From Chitinophagaceae bacterium (GTDB lineage: Bacteria > Bacteroidota > Bacteroidia > Chitinophagales > Chitinophagaceae), in NCBI GenBank assembly GCA_019638625.1, contig JAHBTK010000005.1:124001-188000 (forward strand): DNA of 64,000 bases. Direction: 5' to 3'. The position numbers were made by a program, and so were the translations under genes. Shown here one piece after another: positions 17,876 to 25,469 of this stretch. The notes under the pieces were generated by a model. It did not search any database, was not told where the DNA came from, and saw only the letters and a list, made by a program, of their open reading frames with translations. Within the stretch, counting starts at the first letter, position 1; each line of letters opens with the position of its first letter.

Positions 17876-18033
17876 TCCCTCCAAAAGCCGCTCAATATAT
17901 TTCCTGCTTTTTTGCTTTTTGATGCGGAATTCCTCTTTTCTGGCGTCCGTCTCTGTGTCAAAGGATTTTCCGCGAAGAATATAAGGTAATGGCGGTCGCA
18001 TTTCTCGGAGTATAAGATGTAAACATAGGACAT
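17867..18033 (-). pseudogene. GIY-YIG nuclease remnant
   Basis: The minus strand from the ATG at 18033 gives MSYVYILYSEKCDRHY, the conserved start of small GIY-YIG nucleases. After a shift of frame the C-terminal part ARKEEFRIKKQKSRKYIERL appears and ends at a stop near 17867. The middle of the domain is missing and the two halves lie in different frames, so it is inactive. About 56 codons remain, against about 80-95 in intact members (family knowledge). The start codon directly abuts the tail of the tRNA-Leu terminator. Confidence 0.75.
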
Positions 18034-18041
18034 AACAAAAA

Positions 18042-18061
18042 AGCCGATCATCTGATCGGCT
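18042..18061 (-). terminator. Intrinsic terminator of tRNA-Leu
   Basis: A 9-bp stem AGCCGATCA/TGATCGGCT is followed on the minus strand by TTTTTTG, 7 bp after the tRNA 3' end. Confidence 0.85.
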
Positions 18062-18068
18062 CCTCATG

Positions 18069-18154
18069 TGCCCCGGAACGGAGTTGAACCGTTACTCGCA
18101 TTGCTGCGAACAGGATTTTAAGTCCTGCGTGTCTACCAATTCCACCACCGGGGC
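18069..18154 (-). tRNA. tRNA-Leu (anticodon UAA)
   Basis: On the minus strand the 86-nt sequence begins GCCCCGGTGGTGG and ends CCGGGGCA. Acceptor stem GCCCCGG/CCGGGGC is perfect. The D arm has TTGGTAGACACGC, the anticodon arm is CAGGA-CTTAAAA-TCCTG, a long variable arm typical of leucine tRNAs follows, and the T arm contains GGTTCAACTCC. CCA is not encoded. Confidence 0.95.
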
Positions 18155-18204
18155 GGTAACTAAGTGTTAAGTGACTAGTGATAAGTAGAAACAGCCACTT
18201 TTTC

Positions 18205-18237
18205 TTAAAAAAAATCCTCCCGCGTTTACGGGAGGAT
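18205..18237 (-). terminator. Intrinsic terminator of tRNA-Gly
   Basis: ATCCTCCCG pairs with CGGGAGGAT, followed by a run of eight T on the minus strand, just downstream of tRNA-Gly. Confidence 0.85.
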
Positions 18238-18243
18238 CAACTG

Positions 18244-18316
<73 letters not shown>

Positions 18317-18356
18317 ATATTAACAATGCATTATATTAAAGAACTTCTGCTTTTTT

Positions 18357-18438
18357 GGCTGAACCGGTTACCCCGATCCGCCGCGGCGGATCGTGCTCTA
18401 CCAAACCTGCCTGCGGCAGGCAAATGAGCTACTTCCGC
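18357..18438 (-). pseudogene. Decayed tRNA-Gly copy with palindromic insert
   Basis: The minus strand keeps GCGGAAGTAGCTCATTTG, GGTAGAGCACGAT and GGGGTAACCGGTTC of tRNA-Gly, but the 3' acceptor strand is lost. The anticodon arm is replaced by the palindrome GATCCGCCGCGGCGGATC, and a further palindrome is inserted in the D loop region. The flank ATTAAAGAACTT upstream of both copies is also duplicated, so this arose as a tandem duplication including the promoter region. Confidence 0.8.
18406..18420. repeat. 15-bp palindromic insertion with CAAA duplication
   Basis: CCTGCCTGCGGCAGG interrupts the tRNA-Gly copy. CAAA occurs on both sides (18402-18405 and 18421-18424) but only once in the intact tRNA-Gly, as expected of a 4-bp target duplication. 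Related modules occur at 3833, 4728, 21049, 33505 and 57800. Confidence 0.65.
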
Positions 18439-18535
18439 TTGTTCAATATCATTAAAGAACTTGTTTGCTGTTTCCCGACCGGGGAGTGCAAAATTAAGGA
18501 TTGCAGATTAACAACAAAATTTTTGTCAAAATTTA

Positions 18536-18745
18536 CTACTTATACTTGGGCGTGTACAGGCTGCTTTCCGGAACGGTTACTTTGGGCTTGCCCTTGTAAC
18601 GGTGTTGGTACAATGCCCAACTGCCACCAATCAAAAACGCCACCAGGCTAAAAACCTGGATATAGAATAGGAACCTGGATGATTTTACCCAACTCCATGC
18701 AAAATCCTTCTTCTGGCTTTCATTAATTTCAACTTCCTGCGCCAT
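18536..18745 (-). CDS. Small single-helix membrane protein, unknown
   Basis: The 69-residue protein has a charged N-terminus (QEVEINESQKKDFAWSWVK), one membrane helix (residues 25-45, FLFYIQVFSLVAFLIGGSWAL) and a short basic tail ending SSLYTPKYK. It resembles small conserved Bacteroidota membrane proteins without known function. It lies just upstream of the glycosyltransferase gene's end on the same strand, 48 bp away, and may be cotranscribed. Confidence 0.65.
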   Translation of the reverse strand: MAQEVEINESQKKDFAWSWVKSSRFLFYIQVFSLVAFLIGGSWALYQHRYKGKPKVTVPESSLYTPKYK

Positions 18746-18793
18746 AATTTGTATTTTGTTGTTTGCCCTGCAAAAATAATGGTTAACAATAAA

Positions 18794-19828
18794 CTAACCA
18801 TCTTTATTGTCAACAATTTGCGAAAACAGCGTTCGTTTTTTTATGAAAAATTGCCATACAATACTTCCTTTATAGATACCCCGTTGCTGTCTGTTTAGCC
18901 GGGCGGGACGGTAGCGGAGTTTTTTGGCTGAAAATACCCATCCATAAAAGTGCATATGTGCCCTGATAACGGTGATAAAATAAACAGGGTTTCCCTTTAA
19001 CAGTTGTTGAACCGCGCTGACCCCATCCAGTAGCATACGAAAAGGCAGTTTCCAGCACTTTTCGGGCAACCGGTAATTTTTTGCCAGCATCACAAGACTG
19101 TTGCGGTAATTAAAATACACTTTCCTGGGATTCCCCCGGGGCAGTGTGCCGCCGCCTACATGGTAAACCACGGAAGCCGGACAGGCATATACCCTGTATC
19201 CGGACCATTGCATCCGCCAGCAGAGGTCTACTTCCTCCTGGTGGGCGAAAAAAAACTCATCGAAGCCATCCATTTCGTGAAAAACCGCTGACCTTACAAA
19301 AAAAGCGCAACCGCTTGCCCAGAATACAGGACGTGCATCGTCATACTGCCCCCTGTCATCTTCACATACATCAAATACCCGGCCACGGCAGAAGGGATAA
19401 CCCAGTCCATCGATCCAGCCACCGGCAGCACCGGCATACTCAAACTGTTTTTTTGAATGCCAGGACAATATTTTCGGTTGACAGGCCGCAATAGCAGGAT
19501 CGGATTCCATTAGTGCGATTACCGGTTCTATCCAGCCGGGCGTTACCTCCACATCGGAATTGAGCAGCACATAGTAGTCGGCATTTACCTGCTTCAAAGC
19601 GGAATTATATCCTTTGGCAAAGCCTTCGTTGGTATTGTTAAACACCTGGGTTATTTCAGGGTGATGGGTATGCAGGTACGCTACCGACCCATCTGTGGAA
19701 GCATTATCAGCTACTACAATGCGAAAATTATCGTATGTAGAAGCTTTCAGGTAAGGCAAAAACTGTTCGAGGAATTTTTTACCGTTCCAGTTTAAAATTA
19801 CGACGGCTACCGATGGTTGTTGTGTCAA
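18794..19828 (-). CDS. Family 2 glycosyltransferase
   Basis: The 344-residue GT-A enzyme begins VAVVILNWNGKKFLEQFLPY and has VVADNASTDGSVAYL for nucleotide binding, then YYVLLNSDVEVTPGW with the metal-binding acidic motif. FWASGCAFFVRSAVF and FAHQEEVDLCWRM supply the acceptor region and catalytic base. VYHVGGGTLPR near residue 245 is typical of the rhamnosyltransferase-like branch of GT2 (family knowledge). It probably transfers a sugar from a nucleotide donor during cell-surface polysaccharide synthesis. No polysaccharide cluster surrounds it, and the donor is not determined. Confidence 0.88.
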   Translation of the reverse strand: MTQQPSVAVVILNWNGKKFLEQFLPYLKASTYDNFRIVVADNASTDGSVAYLHTHHPEITQVFNNTNEGFAKGYNSALKQVNADYYVLLNSDVEVTPGWIEPVIALMESDPAIAACQPKILSWHSKKQFEYAGAAGGWIDGLGYPFCRGRVFDVCEDDRGQYDDARPVFWASGCAFFVRSAVFHEMDGFDEFFFAHQEEVDLCWRMQWSGYRVYACPASVVYHVGGGTLPRGNPRKVYFNYRNSLVMLAKNYRLPEKCWKLPFRMLLDGVSAVQQLLKGNPVYFITVIRAHMHFYGWVFSAKKLRYRPARLNRQQRGIYKGSIVWQFFIKKRTLFSQIVDNKDG

Positions 19829-19893
19829 TACTTCCGTTATTAATTATTTTCAAAAATAAAGGAAGCATTGTTACGGTTTCACTATTTTTAATC

Positions 19894-21048
19894 ATGTTTC
19901 GGCTTTTTTTAAACTGGAGGATACTGCTTTTTCTGATTGCCATAGTCATTGTTACCGGCACCATATTTTATTCGCAGTACCTTGCCAATAAGATTGCTGC
20001 CGACGAAAGACAACGGGTGGAAACATGGGTGGAAGCGGGAAAATCATTGATCAACTCACCGGAGGATGCGGATACCAAGCTGGTATCTACTATATTGACC
20101 CACAACGACGATATTCCCATTATCCAGGTAAATGAAGAGGGTGTTATCATTGAACATATCAATATCGATACCACAAAAGCCATTGGGGATTCGTCTTACT
20201 TCTATGATAAATTAAAACAATTCAGGAAACAACATCCTCCTATTGTGTACACCGACCCCCTCAATGGTCAAAAGGATTATTACTACTATGGCGCTTCCAA
20301 ATTGCTGCGCGAAGTACAGTATTACCCACTGGTACAACTGTTGATCGTAGCCCTTTTTATCGTGGTGACGGTGTATGCTATCTCCACCAGCAACAGGTCG
20401 GTGCAAAACCAGTTGTGGGCAGGTATGGCCAAGGAAACAGCCCACCAGTTGGGCACCCCGGTCACATCCCTGCAGGGCTGGGTGGAAATGCTGAAAGAAA
20501 ACCCGGCCAATGATAAGATAACCCGGGAACTGGCCAAAGATGTGGACCGGCTGCAACTGGTTTCTGACCGGTTCAGCAAGATAGGCAGCAAACCCTCGCT
20601 GGAGCCCAGGGAATTGCTGGGACAGGTGAATGGAGTGATTGAATATATTAAAAGAAGAGCCTCCGGCAAAGTGCAATTCCTCGTGTATTCCAATGAAAAC
20701 TTCATACCGGTTGAGCTTTCCGCCGCCCTGTTTGACTGGGTGATAGAGAACCTGCTGAAGAATGCGCTGGATGCCCTGGAAGGAAAAGGCACCATCAAGG
20801 TGGATATCAGGTCGTCGCCGCAGCAGGTGATCATTGACGTAACAGATACCGGTAAAGGTATCAGCGCAGCCAACCTGGCCAGGGTTTTCAAACCCGGCTT
20901 TACCACCAAAAGGAGAGGTTGGGGGCTGGGACTCACGCTGTCAAAACGTATCATTGAACAATACCACCAGGGACAGTTATTTGTGAAAAGCTCCGAACCC
21001 GGGAAGGGAACAACTTTCAGGATCGTGCTGAAAAGATCAGCCGGTTGA
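19894..21048 (+). CDS. Orphan sensor histidine kinase
   Basis: The 384-residue protein from ATG 19894 has one membrane helix near the N-terminus (ILLFLIAIVIVTGTIFY), a periplasmic region of about 125 residues, and a second helix (YYPLVQLLIVALFIVVTVYA). The kinase core follows directly, without a HAMP domain. The H box is AKETAHQLGTPVTSLQGW with His184, the N box is ENLLKNALDAL, and the G boxes are DTGKGIS and GWGLGLTLSKR. It autophosphorylates and should pass phosphate to a response regulator, but none is adjacent. An upstream in-frame ATG at 19813 overlaps the divergent glycosyltransferase and is unlikely. Its end overlaps convergent folP by 12 bp. Confidence 0.88.
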   Translation: MFRLFLNWRILLFLIAIVIVTGTIFYSQYLANKIAADERQRVETWVEAGKSLINSPEDADTKLVSTILTHNDDIPIIQVNEEGVIIEHINIDTTKAIGDSSYFYDKLKQFRKQHPPIVYTDPLNGQKDYYYYGASKLLREVQYYPLVQLLIVALFIVVTVYAISTSNRSVQNQLWAGMAKETAHQLGTPVTSLQGWVEMLKENPANDKITRELAKDVDRLQLVSDRFSKIGSKPSLEPRELLGQVNGVIEYIKRRASGKVQFLVYSNENFIPVELSAALFDWVIENLLKNALDALEGKGTIKVDIRSSPQQVIIDVTDTGKGISAANLARVFKPGFTTKRRGWGLGLTLSKRIIEQYHQGQLFVKSSEPGKGTTFRIVLKRSAG

Positions 21049-21876
21049 TGCCTGCAGGCAGGCATTCACCAGTTGTATGGCCTCTGCCGCCGCTTTCACA
21101 TCATGCACCCGTAAAATATGAGCGCCGTTCATTAAGGCGATGGTGTTAAGAACGGTTGTGCCATTCAGCGCGTGCTCAGCGGATATACCCAGTGTTCTGT
21201 AAATGGTCGATTTCCGCGAGATCCCTGCCAGTATGGGGACGTCCAATATTTTAAAAACGCTTAACCCGCGCAGCAAAATGAAATTGTGCTGAATAGTTTT
21301 GCCGAACCCAAAGCCGGGGTCCGCTATAATGTCTTTGATACCGGCTGCCCGGCAGGCGGCGATTTTTTTTATAAGGTAATCCAGTACTTCCCGCGTTACA
21401 TCTTCGTAATACGGCTCCTTTTGCATCGTGTCCGGGGTTCCCTGCATGTGCATGCAGATATAAGGCGCAGACGCGTTTGCAGCCACAGTTAAGATCTCCG
21501 GGTCCAGGTCACCGCCGCTGACATCATTTATAACAGATGCGCCTGCATCAAGCGCCGCCATCGCCACTCCAGAAGAATAAGTGTCTATGGAAATGATGGC
21601 TTCGGGATGGTTTTTTTTTATGGCTTCAATGGCTGGTACTACTCTTGCGGCTTCCTCCTCCGCGGATACCCTTACGCTGCCCGGCCGGGTACTTTGCCCG
21701 CCGATATCCAGTATGGCCGCTCCCTCCTTTAACATGTTTCCGGCAGCAACAACAATTTCTTCCGTATTTTGTTTTCTGCTGCCATCATAAAAGGAGTCCG
21801 GGGTAACATTGATAATGCCCATGATCACGGGGGTATCAATTTCCAGCAGCCTGCCTTTGCAGTTTAATGTGTACAT
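21037..21876 (-). CDS. folP: Dihydropteroate synthase
   Basis: The 279-residue TIM-barrel enzyme joins p-aminobenzoate to the pterin diphosphate in folate synthesis and is the sulfonamide target. Signatures are MGIINVTPDSFYDGS, AAILDIGGQSTRPGS, ISIDTYSSGVA, VINDVSGGD, MHMQGTPDTMQ and IADPGFGFGKTIQHN, ending with ILRVHDVKAA. The ATG at 21876 gives the usual N-terminus; the open frame extends 23 codons further but lacks homology there. The last codons contain a TGCCTGCAGGCA palindrome related to modules elsewhere in the window. DUF1599 is divergent upstream. Confidence 0.96.
   Translation of the reverse strand: MYTLNCKGRLLEIDTPVIMGIINVTPDSFYDGSRKQNTEEIVVAAGNMLKEGAAILDIGGQSTRPGSVRVSAEEEAARVVPAIEAIKKNHPEAIISIDTYSSGVAMAALDAGASVINDVSGGDLDPEILTVAANASAPYICMHMQGTPDTMQKEPYYEDVTREVLDYLIKKIAACRAAGIKDIIADPGFGFGKTIQHNFILLRGLSVFKILDVPILAGISRKSTIYRTLGISAEHALNGTTVLNTIALMNGAHILRVHDVKAAAEAIQLVNACLQASTG
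21049..21060. repeat. CCTGCAGG-type palindromic module in the folP 3' end
   Basis: TGCCTGCAGGCA is a perfect palindrome within the last folP codons and just after the convergent kinase stop codon. It matches the module seen in the decayed tRNA-Gly. Confidence 0.45.
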
Positions 21877-21935
21877 AACCTGATTTGTCCTATTTTTGGC
21901 GCACCTGAATACGCAAAGATAAAGAGAGCCACTAT

Positions 21936-22484
21936 ATGAGCACAATAGCGCAATACAATGAAGCAGTACAATCCGCTAAAGATATTTTCCTGAAAAAAAC
22001 ACTGGATTATGGCACTTCCTGGCGGGTACTGAGGACGATTTCGGTGGTTGACCAGATCTTTATAAAAGCCAGGCGGATCCGTACCTTACAGGAAGCCGGC
22101 GTACAAAAGGTGGAAGACAGTATCAGTTCCGAATTCAAAGGGATCCTTAACTATGGGGTAGTGGGGCTTATACAACTGGAACTGCAATCGGATGAGGTGG
22201 AAGACCTGGAACCGGGTGTGGTGGATGAGTTATACAGTAAAGTGATAGATAAAGCCCGTACATTGATGGAGCTTAAAAACCACGATTACGGCGAAGCCTG
22301 GCGGGACATGAGCCAGGAAAGCTTTACTGACCTGGTCCTGTCCAAACTGCTTCGCATCAAACAAATTCTGTCTAATAAAGGCAAAACGCTCATCAGCGAA
22401 GGGGCAGATGCCAATTTTTTTGATATCATCAACTATGCTGTATTTGCCCTGATACTGATAGGGGAGGGAAAACACAGGGGATAA
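21936..22484 (+). CDS. DUF1599 domain protein
   Basis: The 182-residue protein contains two related halves, each opening with a KTLDYGTSWRVLR- or NHDYGEAWRDMS-like motif followed by a helix (DQIFIKARRIRTLQ and DLVLSKLLRIKQIL). This internal duplication is the hallmark of DUF1599 (nucleotide modification-associated domain 1). Each half ends in a FKGILNYGVVGLIQLEL or FFDIINYAVFALILIGE helix. The family is common in Bacteroidota beside folP; its biochemical role is not established. It is divergent from folP. Confidence 0.88.
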   Translation: MSTIAQYNEAVQSAKDIFLKKTLDYGTSWRVLRTISVVDQIFIKARRIRTLQEAGVQKVEDSISSEFKGILNYGVVGLIQLELQSDEVEDLEPGVVDELYSKVIDKARTLMELKNHDYGEAWRDMSQESFTDLVLSKLLRIKQILSNKGKTLISEGADANFFDIINYAVFALILIGEGKHRG

Positions 22485-22563
22485 GGATACCCCGGTATGT
22501 TACTGAAATACCCTGTTCAAAACTCCGCACAAGGGTAGCAGATATAAGCCTGATACCGGAACC

Positions 22564-23172
22564 TTAGTGCTGATGGTTGAGCGGTGGGGTGATCATTATA
22601 TGGGCTTTATAGGTGCCTTCATCCATCAACCAGGGTTGACCCAGGTTATTGGGTTTGTTGGACATGCCCAGATCAGCGGCTTTGGCAAAAGGAACATAGA
22701 TCACATATCGTCTTTTACTGTCACTCATTTCGCCGGTTTCTTTATTCAGGTTTTCGAGTGTACCCCAATAACCAAAAAGAGTAGTAGGTGTTTGGGGCAT
22801 GGATAATCTGCCGTCAGCAACTTCTTTTTGCCTGATTGAATCGCGTTCTCTTCTCTTTCCCTCTGCAATTAAATCCCGTCCCCGTTTCATAAATGGCTCC
22901 AGCGATTTGGGGTAGCAATAAGACGCGAAATATTTAGGTGTTTTGTAGTCCGGTGCAAGGCAGATATAATCGTTCGTTCCTGTGCGAAGTACTACCAGTT
23001 CTCCGTTGGAGTTGTACCCCAACACAGTGGCTCCATCTCTGAACTCAGCGGGTGCAGCCTGTGCCGCTACCTTTATCTGCACTGCCGCGGGCAGAATATT
23101 ATCCTTCGTTTGTGCAATAGCAGCACCAGATATAAAGCAGAAACAAACAAACAAGTTGACTAATTTTTTCAT
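22564..23172 (-). CDS. Secreted protein of unknown function
   Basis: The 202-residue protein has a clear signal peptide (residues 1-20, LVNLFVCFCFISGAAIAQ). The mature part contains VLGYNSNGELVVLRTGTNDYICLAPD, suggesting a small beta domain, and a charged helix FMKRGRDLIAEGKRRERDSIRQ. No family is recognised. It starts 34 bp after the stop of the second peptidase-like gene and on the same strand, so it may be the last gene of that operon. Its link to the operon is inferred from spacing only. Confidence 0.6.
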   Translation of the reverse strand: MKKLVNLFVCFCFISGAAIAQTKDNILPAAVQIKVAAQAAPAEFRDGATVLGYNSNGELVVLRTGTNDYICLAPDYKTPKYFASYCYPKSLEPFMKRGRDLIAEGKRRERDSIRQKEVADGRLSMPQTPTTLFGYWGTLENLNKETGEMSDSKRRYVIYVPFAKAADLGMSNKPNNLGQPWLMDEGTYKAHIMITPPLNHQH

Positions 23173-23206
23173 ATTTAGGAAGTTTAAAATTTAATATTTT
23201 ATTGCA

Positions 23207-25447
23207 TCAGAAAGGACGCCTACCGGTATCTTTTATTACATGGATCGTTTTTAAAGCTTGTCTGGCTACTGCGGTATCAGCATCTTCAGTCAGTTTTCGG
23301 CAAAGGTTCAGGATATCGTTCCTATGCAGTGAAAATCCAAACCAGGAAAGCGCCTCCAGTGCAGTAACCCTTACCTGTTCAGACCTTCTGTTGTCTGCTG
23401 CCAGTTCCAGCACCGCCGGCACCATTTGGTGGTAACGATATGCTCTTAATGTTCTCAGATCGCTTAAAAGTTCCTTCTCAGCAGCCTTCCCGTTGCGAAA
23501 GTTAGCCTCCATTTTTGATAACTTCTGTTTTTCGTAAACGAGCTTTTTGACCAGTTTCTCGTAAAGCCCGCTATTGCCGGGAGCGCCTTTTAACAAACGA
23601 TCCGTTTCTCTTTCGGAAACCTGGAGGTTGAAAAAAGGAATGCTCCAGTCAAGTTTGTAAATGACCCTTCTCATTTCCTGGTTGTTTACGTAAAACGACA
23701 ACATATTTTCAACCAGGTGATCTTCTCCCTTTTCCGCAATATCATAGGTAGCCTTCCTTTTGATATACTCGTAGTTGTCCTGTAAAGCCAGATCAATGAG
23801 TCTATCCCAATCAATATTTTCATATCGTCTCAGTAAAAAATAAGCCTGGGTTCTTACGGATTCATAAGGGCTGCCTGTTAGAATATCAAACAACTGGCTG
23901 GTGAACCGAGCTTCAGGCCGGGTTTTGAAAAGCTCTGTAAGAGCATAGGACTGTAAGTCGGCATCACCGTCTTTTAACAGTTTCTGCCACGTCTTTACAG
24001 TGGTTTTTGGGTCACCCATTATGCGATTGTAATAAGCCTGTTTGTCAGCCTGAAAATGATAAGTAGGGTCACCTAATATATGCGTTTCCAGGTAGGCGGT
24101 TTTTTTCAACAGGTGACCCAGTCTTACTCCATGCTGCAAAATGCCCAACAGTTCAGTCCCCCAGAGATCCTGAAGCACACCCACCGAGTTGGCAAATGCC
24201 GCGATATTCCTGCCATCGGAAAATGGGTAATGACCCGCCAGGTAGTCTTTGAGCTGAAAGGAGCCGGTCAGGCAGGAGTTGATATAGGCAACCCGTGCGT
24301 TAATGTTCTTTATATCGCGTATCTGAATATCCAGGTTATCATTAAAAATGGAATCTTCCTCAATTTTTTCCGGCACAAAGGCATCCTCAAACCATTTATC
24401 ATTTAATCCCAGCGAGTTTTGAAACCCGGTTTTAACCTCATCCAGGTTTCTGCCGCTTTCCTTCGCATTTCTCATTTTGGATCGTATGTAACGGGCTACA
24501 TTTTCCATGGAAGGCTGGGGTGAGGATACATCAGGATACCCGTTAAGCAATTGCAGGGTGGCTGTACCATGCCCGGTCATGAACGCGAGATCAAGTTCTT
24601 CCCTTTTCAGTTCTGTCAGCAGGAAATTCTTAAGAAAATTACCGTTCCTGTAATTGAGAAATTTGATGGAATGCCCCGGAGTAAACATGGCAGGGAATGC
24701 GGTACGCATGGCTGATACTTCCCCTGCCCAACTGATGGTGGAGTTGGAGTTATAGCCATGGCCGGTGGATACGATCATATGGTTCAGCGGATTGTTCTCT
24801 TTTTTAGCAATTACCGCTTTCTTCAGGAAGCTCCTGATCTGCTCTATGCTGCTTTGCCGGTCATCAACCGGCGGTTTGATACGTGCCGAGTAGATATCCA
24901 TTTCTATATACTGCGGACTTTCCGGTTTTATCTTATAATAAAACAAATTCTTTCGGTCAGCATCTTCGTCCTGCTTCAGGAATTCAAACTGCAGATCGAA
25001 ATCGTCGTAAAACCTGTCTGAAGGAACAGACGAACGATCCCATCGAATAGTTTCCGTCATTTTAAAAGTAGAGGTAAGGTACTGTGCTTCCCGTATCATC
25101 GGCACAGGGATATCCCCTATAAAAACAGCTCCTTCCAGGGGACTTTTGGGTGTTTTGTATAGTTTCTTTAACACCTCTCTGATCTCATCCGGGTTTTTCC
25201 AGTCATGATGAACGATATAGGTACCCAATCCATCTGCCTCTATACTGCTTTTGTAAGCAGCCACTTCATTTTTTACCGCTTCATAAGTATTATTGTCAAT
25301 CACTATGGCAAAAGTGGAAGAAGATTTTACCGATGGGCTGATGACAGTTTGAGATGCTGCTCTTATTCCGGAAAAAATGCAAAAGAACAGTATTGCATTT
25401 CTAAAATATGATCCGGAGCGTTTTGCCTGTTTTAAATATAATGTCAT
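23207..25447 (-). CDS. Secreted gingipain-like (C25-fold) protein with helical repeats, copy 2
   Basis: The 746-residue protein has an N-terminal signal segment (residues 18-34). Residues 45-465 resemble the caspase-like gingipain fold: FAIVIDNNTYEAVKNEV, AVFIGDIPVPMIREAQ, SVPSDRFYDDFD, MDIYSARIKPP and IVSTGHGYNSN. The likely catalytic His293 lies in LAFMTGHGTATL and Cys392 in VAYINSCLTGSFQ, followed by AAFANSVGVLQDLWG. The rest, residues 490-746, is helical and looks like HEAT-type repeats (SLFELFDILTGSPYESVRTQ-like pairs, ALEALSWFGF). It is a close paralogue of the gene upstream. I infer a cell-surface or periplasmic cysteine peptidase, since the dyad is intact; activity is unproven. Confidence 0.65.
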   Translation of the reverse strand: MTLYLKQAKRSGSYFRNAILFFCIFSGIRAASQTVISPSVKSSSTFAIVIDNNTYEAVKNEVAAYKSSIEADGLGTYIVHHDWKNPDEIREVLKKLYKTPKSPLEGAVFIGDIPVPMIREAQYLTSTFKMTETIRWDRSSVPSDRFYDDFDLQFEFLKQDEDADRKNLFYYKIKPESPQYIEMDIYSARIKPPVDDRQSSIEQIRSFLKKAVIAKKENNPLNHMIVSTGHGYNSNSTISWAGEVSAMRTAFPAMFTPGHSIKFLNYRNGNFLKNFLLTELKREELDLAFMTGHGTATLQLLNGYPDVSSPQPSMENVARYIRSKMRNAKESGRNLDEVKTGFQNSLGLNDKWFEDAFVPEKIEEDSIFNDNLDIQIRDIKNINARVAYINSCLTGSFQLKDYLAGHYPFSDGRNIAAFANSVGVLQDLWGTELLGILQHGVRLGHLLKKTAYLETHILGDPTYHFQADKQAYYNRIMGDPKTTVKTWQKLLKDGDADLQSYALTELFKTRPEARFTSQLFDILTGSPYESVRTQAYFLLRRYENIDWDRLIDLALQDNYEYIKRKATYDIAEKGEDHLVENMLSFYVNNQEMRRVIYKLDWSIPFFNLQVSERETDRLLKGAPGNSGLYEKLVKKLVYEKQKLSKMEANFRNGKAAEKELLSDLRTLRAYRYHQMVPAVLELAADNRRSEQVRVTALEALSWFGFSLHRNDILNLCRKLTEDADTAVARQALKTIHVIKDTGRRPF

Positions 25448-25469
25448 AAAACGGTGGTATAAGTGATTC

